Assembly (NCBI GenBank): GCA_031431235.1
Contig: JANPDA010000158.1
Span: 1 to 10,553 of the forward strand
Length of the DNA: 10,553 nucleotides
DNA from: JANNSW01 sp031431235
GTDB taxonomy: Bacteria > Pseudomonadota > Alphaproteobacteria > Rhizobiales > Hyphomicrobiaceae
Reading direction: 5' to 3'
Below, in pieces: positions 1 to 7,130 of the stretch (position 1 is its first letter; each line of letters begins with the position of its first letter). The position numbers and the translations under genes were made by a program. The notes beneath the pieces are model-generated. The model saw only the letters and a program-made list of their open reading frames with translations, ran no database searches and was not told the origin of the DNA.

Positions 1-1139
1 CGGGGCTCGGGCTCGCCACCGCCTACTACCTCGCGAAAGAGCACGGCATCCGCAACGTCTGCGTGCTCGACAAGGGCTGGCTCGGCGGCGGCAACATGGG
101 GCGCAACACGACCATCGTGCGCTCCAACTACGCGCTCGACGGCAACACGCAATTCTACGAGCAGGCCTTGAAGCTCTGGGAGGGCCTCTCGCACGAGCTC
201 AACTACAATGTGATGATGTCGCATCGCGGCGTCTTCAATCTCTGCCATACGCCGGGCCAATACGACGCGTTTGCCCGGCGTGGCAACTGGATGCGCTTGA
301 ACGGCATCGACGCCGAGCTCTATGACCGCAAGGAAACCCTCAGGCACCTGCCCTACATCAACCCGAGCATGGACTTCCGCTTCCCCGTCTATGGCTCGCT
401 GTGCCAATGGCGCGGCGGCACCGCCCGCCACGACGCGGTCGCCTGGGGCTATGCGCGCGCCGCCGACAGGCTTGGCGTCGACATCATCCAGAACTGCGAG
501 GTGACGGGCTTCCTGCGCGATGCGAGCGGCGCCGTCGTCGGCGTCGAGACGTCGAGGGGTGCGATCAGGGCAAACAAGGTCGGCATGGCGGTCGCCGGCA
601 ATTCGAGCCTGCTCGCCGCCAAGGTAGGCTTGAAGCTGCCGATCGAGAGCCATGTGCTGCAGGCCTTCGTCTCCGAGCCGATCAAGCCGCTCGTCGACCA
701 CGTGGTGACGTTTGGCGCCGGCCATTTCTATGTCTCGCAATCGGATAAGGGCGGCCTCGTCTTCGGTGGCGATCCCGACGGCTACAACTCCTATGCCCAG
801 CGTGGCAATCTGCCGACAGTCGAGCACGTGATCACCGAGGGCAAGGCGCTCGTCCCCTCGATCAGCCGCGTCAAGCTCGTACGCTCCTGGGGCGGCATCA
901 TGGACATGTCGATGGACGGCAGCCCGATCATCTGCAAATCGCCCATCGATGGGCTCTATCTCAATTCCGGCTGGTGCTATGGCGGCTTCAAGGCCACACC
1001 CGCTTCAGGCTGGTGCTTTGCCTGGACGATCGCCAAGGACGAGCCGCATTTCTTCAACCAGAAGTTCACCCTCGACCGGTTCCGCGAGGGGCGCCCCATC
1101 GACGAGAAGGGCCAGGGCCCGACGCCGGGATGGCATTGA
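1..1139 (+). CDS. soxB: Sarcosine oxidase beta subunit, heterotetrameric type (5' end outside window)
   Basis: This is the catalytic flavoprotein subunit of heterotetrameric sarcosine oxidase. It demethylates sarcosine at FAD and shares electrons with covalent FMN; it acts in the cytosol. The reading frame runs from base 3 to TGA 1137-1139, giving 378 visible residues. It opens inside the dinucleotide-binding motif (GLGLATAYYLA), so roughly 30 N-terminal residues are missing compared with the usual ~405-415. GGTARHDAVAWG (His codon 429-431) matches the region of the His that covalently holds FMN in characterised enzymes (about His173). GGFKATPASG (Lys codon 990-992) matches the region of the Lys linked to oxygen activation (about Lys358). 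The spacing of both fits a ~30-residue missing N-terminus. The C-terminus, with PHFFNQKFTLDRFREGR, is typical of the family. The internal GTG at 63 is a Val codon, not the start. The next gene, soxD, is unusually far away (97 bp). Confidence 0.96.
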   Translation, partial: GLGLATAYYLAKEHGIRNVCVLDKGWLGGGNMGRNTTIVRSNYALDGNTQFYEQALKLWEGLSHELNYNVMMSHRGVFNLCHTPGQYDAFARRGNWMRLNGIDAELYDRKETLRHLPYINPSMDFRFPVYGSLCQWRGGTARHDAVAWGYARAADRLGVDIIQNCEVTGFLRDASGAVVGVETSRGAIRANKVGMAVAGNSSLLAAKVGLKLPIESHVLQAFVSEPIKPLVDHVVTFGAGHFYVSQSDKGGLVFGGDPDGYNSYAQRGNLPTVEHVITEGKALVPSISRVKLVRSWGGIMDMSMDGSPIICKSPIDGLYLNSGWCYGGFKATPASGWCFAWTIAKDEPHFFNQKFTLDRFREGRPIDEKGQGPTPGWH

Positions 1140-1143
1140 GGTA

Positions 1144-1222
1144 CGGCAGTCGGCAGTAGGCAGTAGGCATTCGGGTAAAAAAATCCTTTTCCGACTGCCG
1201 ACCCGCCGATTGCCGACTGCTC
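1144..1222. repeat. Inverted arrays of 7-bp units between soxB and soxD
   Basis: The left arm is four tandem heptamers: CGGCAGT (1144), CGGCAGT (1151), AGGCAGT (1158) and AGGCATT (1165). The right arm has reverse-complement units: ACTGCCG (1194), an 8-bp variant ACCCGCCG (1201), ATTGCCG (1209) and ACTGC (1216). CGGCAGTCGG (1144-1153) and CCGACTGCCG (1191-1200) form a perfect 10-bp inverted repeat. A longer imperfect pairing of about 30 bp per arm is also possible. The centre has A7 (1177-1183) facing TTTT (1187-1190), which could extend the stem. It fills nearly all the space between the soxB stop and the soxD ribosome binding site. No T-run follows the stem, so it does not look like an intrinsic terminator. 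I do not know its function. Confidence 0.85.
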
Positions 1223-1236
1223 ATCGAGAGGCAAAC

Positions 1237-1533
1237 ATGCGCATCCCCTGCCCCTATTGCGGTCCCCGCGACTCCTCCGAGTTCAGCTATTTCGGTGACG
1301 CCTCGCGCGAGCGGCCCGCGATTGACGATCCCGATCCCGCGCACTGGCTGGCCTACGTGTATGAGCGCGAGAACCAGCGCGGGCCGTTCAAGGAGTTCTG
1401 GCATCACCTGCTCGGTTGCCGGCAGTGGCTCGTCGTCGAACGCAACACCGCGACCCACGAGATGCTGGGCGTCGAGCCTGCGCGCGAAGTCGCGCTGAGG
1501 CGGCAAACCTCGGGCAAGGGAGGCCCAGCATGA
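1237..1533 (+). CDS. soxD: Sarcosine oxidase delta subunit
   Basis: This is the small zinc-binding structural subunit of the sarcosine oxidase heterotetramer. It has 98 residues, the family's usual size. Candidate zinc ligands are Cys5 and Cys8 (in CPYCG), His57 and Cys61 (in EFWHHLLGCRQW). Their spacing matches the Cys-Cys-His-Cys set of characterised delta subunits. The start ATG at 1237 is supported by GAGAGG at 1226-1231, five bases upstream. The stop overlaps the soxA start in an ATGA arrangement (1530-1533), which suggests translational coupling. The gene sits directly after the heptamer-repeat element, which has left its ribosome binding site intact. Confidence 0.97.
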   Translation: MRIPCPYCGPRDSSEFSYFGDASRERPAIDDPDPAHWLAYVYERENQRGPFKEFWHHLLGCRQWLVVERNTATHEMLGVEPAREVALRRQTSGKGGPA

Positions 1534-4500
1534 GCCGGCAATCGAACCGCCTCGTCACCGGGGGCCGCATCGATCGCGTGAAGCAGCATTCCTTCCGTTT
1601 CGACGGCACGCGCTACAGTGGCTTTGCGGGCGACACGCTGGCCTCCGCGCTCATCGCCAACGGCGTCAAGCTGGTCGGGCGCTCGTTCAAGTATCACCGC
1701 CCGCGTGGCATCTTCTCGGCTGGCATCGAGGAGCCGAGCGCCCTCGTCACCTTGCGCTCGGGCGGGCGTACCGAGCCCAACGTGCCGGCAACCGTCGCCG
1801 AGCTCTATGACGGGTTGGTTGCGCGCAGCCAGAATGCCTGGCCCTCGCTGCGACTGGACCTGATGGCCGCGAACGGCTTCTTCAAGCCGATGCTGTCGGC
1901 GGGTTTCTACTACAAGACCTTCATGGGTCCGACGAGGAAGTCGTGGATGCTGTTCGAGCCCATCATCCGCAAGGCGGCAGGCCTGGGCGCTGCCTCGAAG
2001 CTGGCCGATCCCGATCGCTACGAGAAGGTCAACCTGTTTGCCGATGTGCTGATCGTGGGCGCCGGTCCGGCAGGTCTCGCGGCAGCTCTGTCGGCGGGCC
2101 GGATGGGCGCGCGCGTGGTGCTCGCCGATCAGCAATCGCTTGCCGGCGGCGCGCTCCTCGACGAGCCGGTCGGCAGCGCTGCGGATGCGTGGCTGCAGGC
2201 CGCGCTCGGCGAGCTCGCCACCATGGCGAACGTGCGCCTGATGACCCGAACGACCGTGTTCGGCGCCTATGACGGCGGCACCTTCGGCCTCGTCGAGCGC
2301 GTCGCCGACCACAAGGGCGAGCCCGATCCGTTCGAGCCGCGCCAGCGCTACATCGTGCTGCGTGCCGCTTCCGCCGTGATCGCGACGGGAGCGATCGAGC
2401 GGCCGATCCCGTTCGCCAACAACGACAGGCCCGGCGTGATGCTGGCCGGCGCCGCGCGCACCTACCTCAACCGCTACGGCGTGGTGGCGGGCCGGCGCGT
2501 GATCATGATGACGAATAACGACACGGCCTATGCCGCCGCGATCGATCTCGTCGCCGCTGCCGCCAAAGTGACGGTGTTGGACGCACGACCATCGGTCGCG
2601 GGAGGCAAGGCCGCGTGGGCGGCGGGCAAGGGCGTCGAGGTGATCCCCGGTCACGCCGTGGCACAGGCGATCGGCTACACTGAGGTCAAGGGCGCGCTGA
2701 TCGCTCCCTTCGACATCGCGACCGGCCATTGCGGCATCGGGTTCCGCGAGCTGCCGGCCGATCTGATCCTCGTCTGCGGTGGCTGGGACCCCCAAGTCCA
2801 CCTCGCCACCCAGCGCGGCGGCAAGGCCCAATGGCGCGCGGACCGGCTGGCCTTCTTGCCGACTGGCGAGCCCGACATCCAGATCCACGCCGGTGCCATG
2901 CAGGGCACCTTCTCGACGCCAGACTGTCTGCGCGAAGGCCATGCCGCCGGTATCCGCGCCGCAACCGCCGCTGGCACCAAAGACAAGTCGCCCGATCTCG
3001 CAATGCCTGCCTTCGCCATTCCCGACGGCGATCCGGGCGCAGGCTTTGCTCCGGTCTGGGACGTGCACCCCCCCGAGGCTCTCGGCCATCAGAAGCGCTT
3101 CATCGATTTCCAGAACGATGTCTCGGCTTCCGACCTGGAGCTTGCCCATCGCGAGGGCTACGTCTCGGTCGAGCACCTGAAGCGCTATACGACGCTCGGC
3201 ATGGCGACCGAGCAGGGCAAGCTCGCCAACGTGATCGCACTCGCGCAGATGGCAAGGCTGCGCCAACTTCCGATCGCCGAGGTCGGCACCACCGGCTTCC
3301 GCTCGCCCTACACCTCGGTTGCGCTCGGCGCGCTCGCCGGCCACGAGACCGACCAGCACGTGCGTCCGGTGCGCCGCACGCCTTTCCACGACTGGAACGT
3401 CGGCAAGCGCTGCGTCTTCCTCGACACCGGGCTGTGGAAACGCGCCTGGTTCTATCCCGAAGGCGACGAGGATGTGAACGGGGCCTATCGCCGCGAGACC
3501 AAGCGGGTGCGCGAGACGGTCGGCATGGTCGATGTTTCCACGCTGGGCAAGATCGACGTGCAGGGACCCGACGCGGCCGAATTCTTGAACCGCGTCTACG
3601 TCAACGGCTGGAAGACGCTCGAGATCGGCAGAGCGCGCTACGGCATCATGCTGCGCGAGGACGGGTTCATCCTCGACGATGGCACCACCTCGCGCTTGTC
3701 CGAGCACCACTACTTCCTGACGACGACGACGGCGGAAGCCGCAAAGGTCATGTCGCACCTGGAGTGGCTGCTGCAGACGGCCTGGCCAGAGTTGAAGGTG
3801 CATGTGACCTCCGTCACCGACCAGTGGGGCGGCCTCGCGGTCGCCGGCCCCAACGCGCGCGTGATGCTCGCCGAAGCGATCCCCGATGTCGACTTCGCCA
3901 ACGACAAGCTCCCCTTCATGGGCGTGCGCATGGGATCGGCCGATGGCATTGCCGTCCGTGTCCATCGCGTCTCGTTCTCGGGCGAGCTCGCCTACGAGGT
4001 GTTCTGCGCCTCGGGCCACGGCCACGGGCTCGCCAGGCATCTCGAGCGGGTCGGCGCACGCCACGGGCTCGTGGTCTATGGCGTCGAGGCGCTGGGTGCC
4101 TTGCGCATCGAGAAGGGCCACATCGCCGGTGCCGAGCTAGATGGCCGCACCACGCTGGAGGACCTGCACATGGAGAGGATGGCCTCGAAGGCCAAACCCT
4201 ATGTGGGCTCGGTGCTGCGCCAGCGTGCACCGATGACGAGCAAGGAGCGCCAGCGCCTAGTCGGGCTGAAGCCCGTCGATCGCAAGCAGCGCATCCGCCC
4301 GGGCTCGGTGCTGCAGCCCCACAACGGTCCCTATGCGGGCCACGGCCTCGGCCATGTGACGTCCACGACCTACAGCCCGGTGCTCGGCCATTCGATCGCG
4401 CTCGGCCTCATTCAGGGCGGGGAAGCGCGCACTGGCCAGATCGTCGACGCCTGCTATCCGCTGAAGGGGGACACGGTTGCCTGCGAGGTCGTCCCACATC

Positions 4501-4538
4501 ACTTCTACGATCCGGAAGGCTTGAAGCAGAATGGTTGA
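1530..4538 (+). CDS. soxA: Sarcosine oxidase alpha subunit
   Basis: This is the large subunit (1002 residues). It binds NAD and tetrahydrofolate and makes 5,10-methylene-tetrahydrofolate from the one-carbon unit released at the beta subunit. Residues ~15-100 form the ferredoxin-like N-terminal domain, with no Cys, as is normal for this family. GAGPAG (177-182) begins the Rossmann dinucleotide-binding region, and ATGA (285-288) is its second conserved motif. From about residue 615 to the end is the aminomethyltransferase-like (GcvT) folate domain, including VDVSTLGKIDVQGPDAAEFL near 666. The start at 1530 overlaps the soxD stop and has GGGAGG at 1518-1523, six bases upstream. The same frame stays open upstream to 1416, but that stretch is the soxD region and gives no family-like sequence. 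The 3' end overlaps soxG by 8 bp. Confidence 0.97.
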   Translation: MSRQSNRLVTGGRIDRVKQHSFRFDGTRYSGFAGDTLASALIANGVKLVGRSFKYHRPRGIFSAGIEEPSALVTLRSGGRTEPNVPATVAELYDGLVARSQNAWPSLRLDLMAANGFFKPMLSAGFYYKTFMGPTRKSWMLFEPIIRKAAGLGAASKLADPDRYEKVNLFADVLIVGAGPAGLAAALSAGRMGARVVLADQQSLAGGALLDEPVGSAADAWLQAALGELATMANVRLMTRTTVFGAYDGGTFGLVERVADHKGEPDPFEPRQRYIVLRAASAVIATGAIERPIPFANNDRPGVMLAGAARTYLNRYGVVAGRRVIMMTNNDTAYAAAIDLVAAAAKVTVLDARPSVAGGKAAWAAGKGVEVIPGHAVAQAIGYTEVKGALIAPFDIATGHCGIGFRELPADLILVCGGWDPQVHLATQRGGKAQWRADRLAFLPTGEPDIQIHAGAMQGTFSTPDCLREGHAAGIRAATAAGTKDKSPDLAMPAFAIPDGDPGAGFAPVWDVHPPEALGHQKRFIDFQNDVSASDLELAHREGYVSVEHLKRYTTLGMATEQGKLANVIALAQMARLRQLPIAEVGTTGFRSPYTSVALGALAGHETDQHVRPVRRTPFHDWNVGKRCVFLDTGLWKRAWFYPEGDEDVNGAYRRETKRVRETVGMVDVSTLGKIDVQGPDAAEFLNRVYVNGWKTLEIGRARYGIMLREDGFILDDGTTSRLSEHHYFLTTTTAEAAKVMSHLEWLLQTAWPELKVHVTSVTDQWGGLAVAGPNARVMLAEAIPDVDFANDKLPFMGVRMGSADGIAVRVHRVSFSGELAYEVFCASGHGHGLARHLERVGARHGLVVYGVEALGALRIEKGHIAGAELDGRTTLEDLHMERMASKAKPYVGSVLRQRAPMTSKERQRLVGLKPVDRKQRIRPGSVLQPHNGPYAGHGLGHVTSTTYSPVLGHSIALGLIQGGEARTGQIVDACYPLKGDTVACEVVPHHFYDPEGLKQNG

Positions 4539-5136
4539 GATCCGCTCCGTCCTCGAAGGCCATGTGAAGCCGGGCCGGCACGGCCTGACGGTCGTCCATC
4601 CCGGCGTGGTGCTGCGCGAGGTCACCGGCCGCGACCTCGTACAGGTCGGCGCCTGGCGCGACACGATCGGGAGCGTGCGCGGCCGGCTCGCGAGCGAGCT
4701 TGGACTTGCCGCTTCCCCCGACCTCGGCCGCTCGGCTGAGGGCTCGACCGCCACCGTCTTCATGATCGGCCCCGACAAGCTCTGGATCACGGCGCCGCGC
4801 GACCGCGATCTCTTCGAGCGGTTGTCGAAAGTGCTCCACCCCGTGGACGCCGTCGTGACCGAGCTCGGCCATAGCCGCACGATCATACGAATTGCCGGCC
4901 GCGAGGCCCGCGACGTGCTGGCCCGGTTCGTCGCGATCGACCTCGATCCGGCGCGCTTTCCCCCAGCGAGCTTTGCCAGCGTCGGCGTGCACGCGATCGG
5001 CTGCCTCTTGCACTATGTGAAGGAGGAGGGCGCTGCTGGCGTCTACGACCTCTACATTCCCTCGACCTTCGCACTCTCCCTGTTCGAGGCCATCGCCGAG
5101 ATCGCCGAGCAATGGGGCTACGAGTTCGTCGGTTAG
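4531..5136 (+). CDS. soxG: Sarcosine oxidase gamma subunit
   Basis: This is the fourth subunit of the heterotetramer (201 residues, usual length). It has a GcvT/YgfZ-like fold and packs beside the alpha subunit's folate domain. Recognisable stretches are FMIGPDKLWITAPRD (about 86-100), a D/E-L-GHSRTIIRIAG segment near 111-122, and the C-terminal SLFEAIAEIAEQWGYEF. ATG 4531 overlaps the soxA stop (4536-4538), so translation is probably coupled. A GGAAGG at 4514-4519 is an acceptable but distant ribosome binding site. Genes often found next to sox operons, such as purU, folD and glyA, do not follow here. Confidence 0.94.
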   Translation: MVEIRSVLEGHVKPGRHGLTVVHPGVVLREVTGRDLVQVGAWRDTIGSVRGRLASELGLAASPDLGRSAEGSTATVFMIGPDKLWITAPRDRDLFERLSKVLHPVDAVVTELGHSRTIIRIAGREARDVLARFVAIDLDPARFPPASFASVGVHAIGCLLHYVKEEGAAGVYDLYIPSTFALSLFEAIAEIAEQWGYEFVG

Positions 5137-5195
5137 ACGCCCGACATTGAGCGTGGCACGATGGCGGTCTCCCAATCACTCGGCAAGGACACGCC

Positions 5196-5774
5196 ATGAC
5201 CTTCAAACTGCACGATGCGACAACCGCACCCGACGCTTCAATTGCTCTGTTGCAGGCATCCGGGGGACCGTCCGGCCGGGCCTCGAACGTGGAGCGGGTG
5301 ATGGCGGAGAGCCCCGAGCTGCTCGAGGCTTTCGCAACCGCGTACGGTCTTTTTGGACGCACCTCGCTGTCGGCGATCGAGCAGCAGGTCGTCGCTCAAA
5401 CCGCGAACTACGAGAACATCTGCGAATACTGCATGCCCTGGCACACGACCTATTGCATCGCCGCCGGCATGGCACCGGGTGACGTCACGGCGCTGCGCGA
5501 GAACACGCCACTCTCATCGCCCCGCCTGGAAGCCCTGCGTCATTTCACCCGGAGCCTCATCCAGAACCGCGGCAAGATCTCGCCCGCCGAGCGGGATGCC
5601 TTCTTTGCTGCAGGCTTTGCCGAACGCCAGGCACTCGACGTGGTGCTCGGCCTCGCCATGAAGCTGATGACGAACTACACCAATTCGATTGCCGGCACGC
5701 CCCTCGACGAGAAGGTCCGCCGCCACGCCTGGAGCAAGCCGGGCATCGCCATGGGCAGCCTCGGCTCCGAATGA
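5196..5774 (+). CDS. AhpD-like / carboxymuconolactone decarboxylase family protein
   Basis: This 192-residue protein belongs to the AhpD-like alpha-helical superfamily. The motif NYENICEYCMPWH gives Glu73, Cys76, Cys79 and His83. That is the E-x2-C-x2-C-x3-H signature of members with peroxidase or disulfide-reductase chemistry, rather than of true carboxymuconolactone decarboxylases. The C-terminal NYTNSIAGTPLDE is also typical of the family. No signal peptide is seen, so it should be cytosolic. The start is ATG 5196 with AAGGA at 5185-5189. The gap to soxG is 59 bp with no clear terminator, so cotranscription is possible. Because sarcosine oxidase makes hydrogen peroxide, a role in peroxide or thiol homeostasis is reasonable inference. 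The physiological substrate cannot be read from the sequence. Confidence 0.88.
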   Translation: MTFKLHDATTAPDASIALLQASGGPSGRASNVERVMAESPELLEAFATAYGLFGRTSLSAIEQQVVAQTANYENICEYCMPWHTTYCIAAGMAPGDVTALRENTPLSSPRLEALRHFTRSLIQNRGKISPAERDAFFAAGFAERQALDVVLGLAMKLMTNYTNSIAGTPLDEKVRRHAWSKPGIAMGSLGSE

Positions 5775-5879
5775 GCCGGACGGACGGTCGCCGACGAGGC
5801 GCATGGACGCCGCAGCATGATCCGGAATAGTGTGTGGCTCGCCTGACCGAGACTTCGCCAACCACCGGATCGTCCAGCC

Positions 5880-6347
5880 ATGCCGCAATCGATCGAAGCC
5901 CGCCTCGCTGCCCTCGGCGTCACGCTGCCGGTGGCGCCCAAGCCAGTCGCGACCTATGTGCCGTTCGTGCTCGACGGCGAGCATCTGATCGTGTCGGGCC
6001 AGCTCCCGTTCGGTCCCGACGCCAAGCTGATCCTGACCGGCAAGCTCGGCGCCAATCTCTCGGTCGAGCAAGGCGCCGCCTGCGCGCGGCTCTCGGCAAT
6101 CAACATCCTCGCCCAGGCCAAAGCGGCGCTCGGCGATCTGGAGCGCATCCGGCAGCTCCTCAAGATCACGGCCTTCGTCGCCTGCACGCCAGAGTTCACG
6201 CAGCACCCCGCCGTCGTGAACGGGGCTTCCGACTTCCTGGGCGAGGTGCTGGGCGAGCGCGGACGACACACGCGCTCCTCGGTCGGCGCGCCCTCATTGC
6301 CCCTCGATACGCCCATCGAGATCGAAGCGCTGTTCTCCTTCGCCTGA
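5880..6347 (+). CDS. RidA/YjgF-family protein (UK114-like subgroup 1)
   Basis: This 155-residue RidA-superfamily protein has the subgroup's hallmarks: PVATYVPFV (22-30), LIVSGQLPF (36-44), NILAQAKAALG (75-85), NGASDFLGEVLGE (114-126) and RHTRSSVGAPSLPL (129-142). Arg132 and Glu147 line up, with identical spacing, with the catalytic Arg105 and Glu120 of E. coli RidA. Enamine/imine deaminase chemistry is therefore possible, although the activity of this subgroup is poorly defined. The start ATG at 5880 has no strong Shine-Dalgarno sequence. The 105-bp gap upstream (5775-5879) holds a spaced inverted repeat, GATCCGG (5819-5825) and CCGGATC (5865-5871), and is the likely promoter region of this three-gene set. 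The next gene begins 11 bp after the stop. Confidence 0.93.
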   Translation: MPQSIEARLAALGVTLPVAPKPVATYVPFVLDGEHLIVSGQLPFGPDAKLILTGKLGANLSVEQGAACARLSAINILAQAKAALGDLERIRQLLKITAFVACTPEFTQHPAVVNGASDFLGEVLGERGRHTRSSVGAPSLPLDTPIEIEALFSFA

Positions 6348-6358
6348 GAGGCCTCGTC

Positions 6359-7099
6359 ATGGCTCGCCTCCCCTGGACGCTCGCCCCCGTCGCCCATCGC
6401 GGTCTGCACAATCCGGCAAAGGGCATCGTCGAGAACACCGTCTCCTCGATCGAGGCGGCGATCGCCAAGGGCTACCATGTGGAGATCGACGTGCAGGCGG
6501 CCAAGGGCGGCGTGCCGGTCCTGTTCCACGACGAGACGCTCGACCGGCTGATGGAGGGGAAGGGCAACGTCGCCGACCTGACGGCGCCGGAGCTGAAGCG
6601 CCTCGCCTACAAGGGCAGCCGCGACCGGATCGTGACGCTCGACGAGGTTTTGGAAGTCATCGGCCGCCGCCAGCCCCTCTATGTCGAGGTCAAGACCGCG
6701 TTCGGCGTGCCGGGCGAGTTCGAGCGCCAGATCGCCAGGAGCCTCGAGCGCTACCAGGGGCCCGTCGCGGCGATGTCGTACGATCCCTGGTCGCTGCTGG
6801 CGATCCGTGCGACGGCGCCGAAGTTTCCCCGCGGCATCATCTCCTACCGCTGGGACGATGATTGGATGCCGCAACTCTCGCGCTACCAGCGCTCGAAGCT
6901 GCGGATGCTTGCATACAGCCCCAGCGTCCGCCCCTCCTTCATCGCCTACGATATCGACGATCTGCCGCATTTCCCCCCGCTGCTGGCGAAGCGCATGCTT
7001 GGCCTGCCGCTGCTCACCTGGACGGTGCGCACGCCCAAGCAACAGGCGATCGCGGCGAAATATGCCGACGCCATCATCTTCGAAGGGTTCGAGCCCTGA
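6359..7099 (+). CDS. Glycerophosphodiester phosphodiesterase, cytosolic type
   Basis: This enzyme hydrolyses glycerophosphodiesters to sn-glycerol 3-phosphate and an alcohol. The 246 residues fit the short UgpQ-like class. All key GDPD motifs are present: His13-Arg14, Glu25-Asn26, Glu42/Asp44 (metal ligands in VEIDVQ), His57-Asp58 and Glu110/Lys112 (in YVEVKT). There is no signal peptide or membrane segment, so it acts in the cytosol, probably in recycling of lipid head groups. The start ATG 6359 is set by GAGAGG at 6346-6351, which overlaps the ridA-like stop codon, so the two genes are surely cotranscribed. The frame stays open upstream to 5834, but that part is a shadow of the RidA-like gene. 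Confidence 0.95.
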   Translation: MARLPWTLAPVAHRGLHNPAKGIVENTVSSIEAAIAKGYHVEIDVQAAKGGVPVLFHDETLDRLMEGKGNVADLTAPELKRLAYKGSRDRIVTLDEVLEVIGRRQPLYVEVKTAFGVPGEFERQIARSLERYQGPVAAMSYDPWSLLAIRATAPKFPRGIISYRWDDDWMPQLSRYQRSKLRMLAYSPSVRPSFIAYDIDDLPHFPPLLAKRMLGLPLLTWTVRTPKQQAIAAKYADAIIFEGFEP

Positions 7100-7130
7100 G
7101 ATTGCCAAGCGAAGTTGCGACCCTGCGTCG

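Noticed and set aside
1144..1222. The soxB-soxD palindrome as an intrinsic terminator
   Set aside because: No T-run follows the stem (the T's lie at its apex), and it precedes genes that must be expressed with soxB.
1416..1529. An upstream extension of soxA to 1416
   Set aside because: The extra 38 residues overlap soxD in another frame and look nothing like the family N-terminus. ATG 1530 has a good ribosome binding site and the usual soxD-soxA overlap.
1404..4121. A 905-codon open frame on the minus strand, opposite soxA
   Set aside because: It mirrors the codon pattern of a GC-rich gene. The translation is low-complexity (rich in Arg, Ala, His, Asp, Gly) and shows no domain, while soxA opposite is unambiguous.
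2729..4567. A 612-codon open frame on the plus strand inside soxA
   Set aside because: It is a +1 shadow of soxA, dominated by Arg, Pro, Ala and Ser, with no family features.
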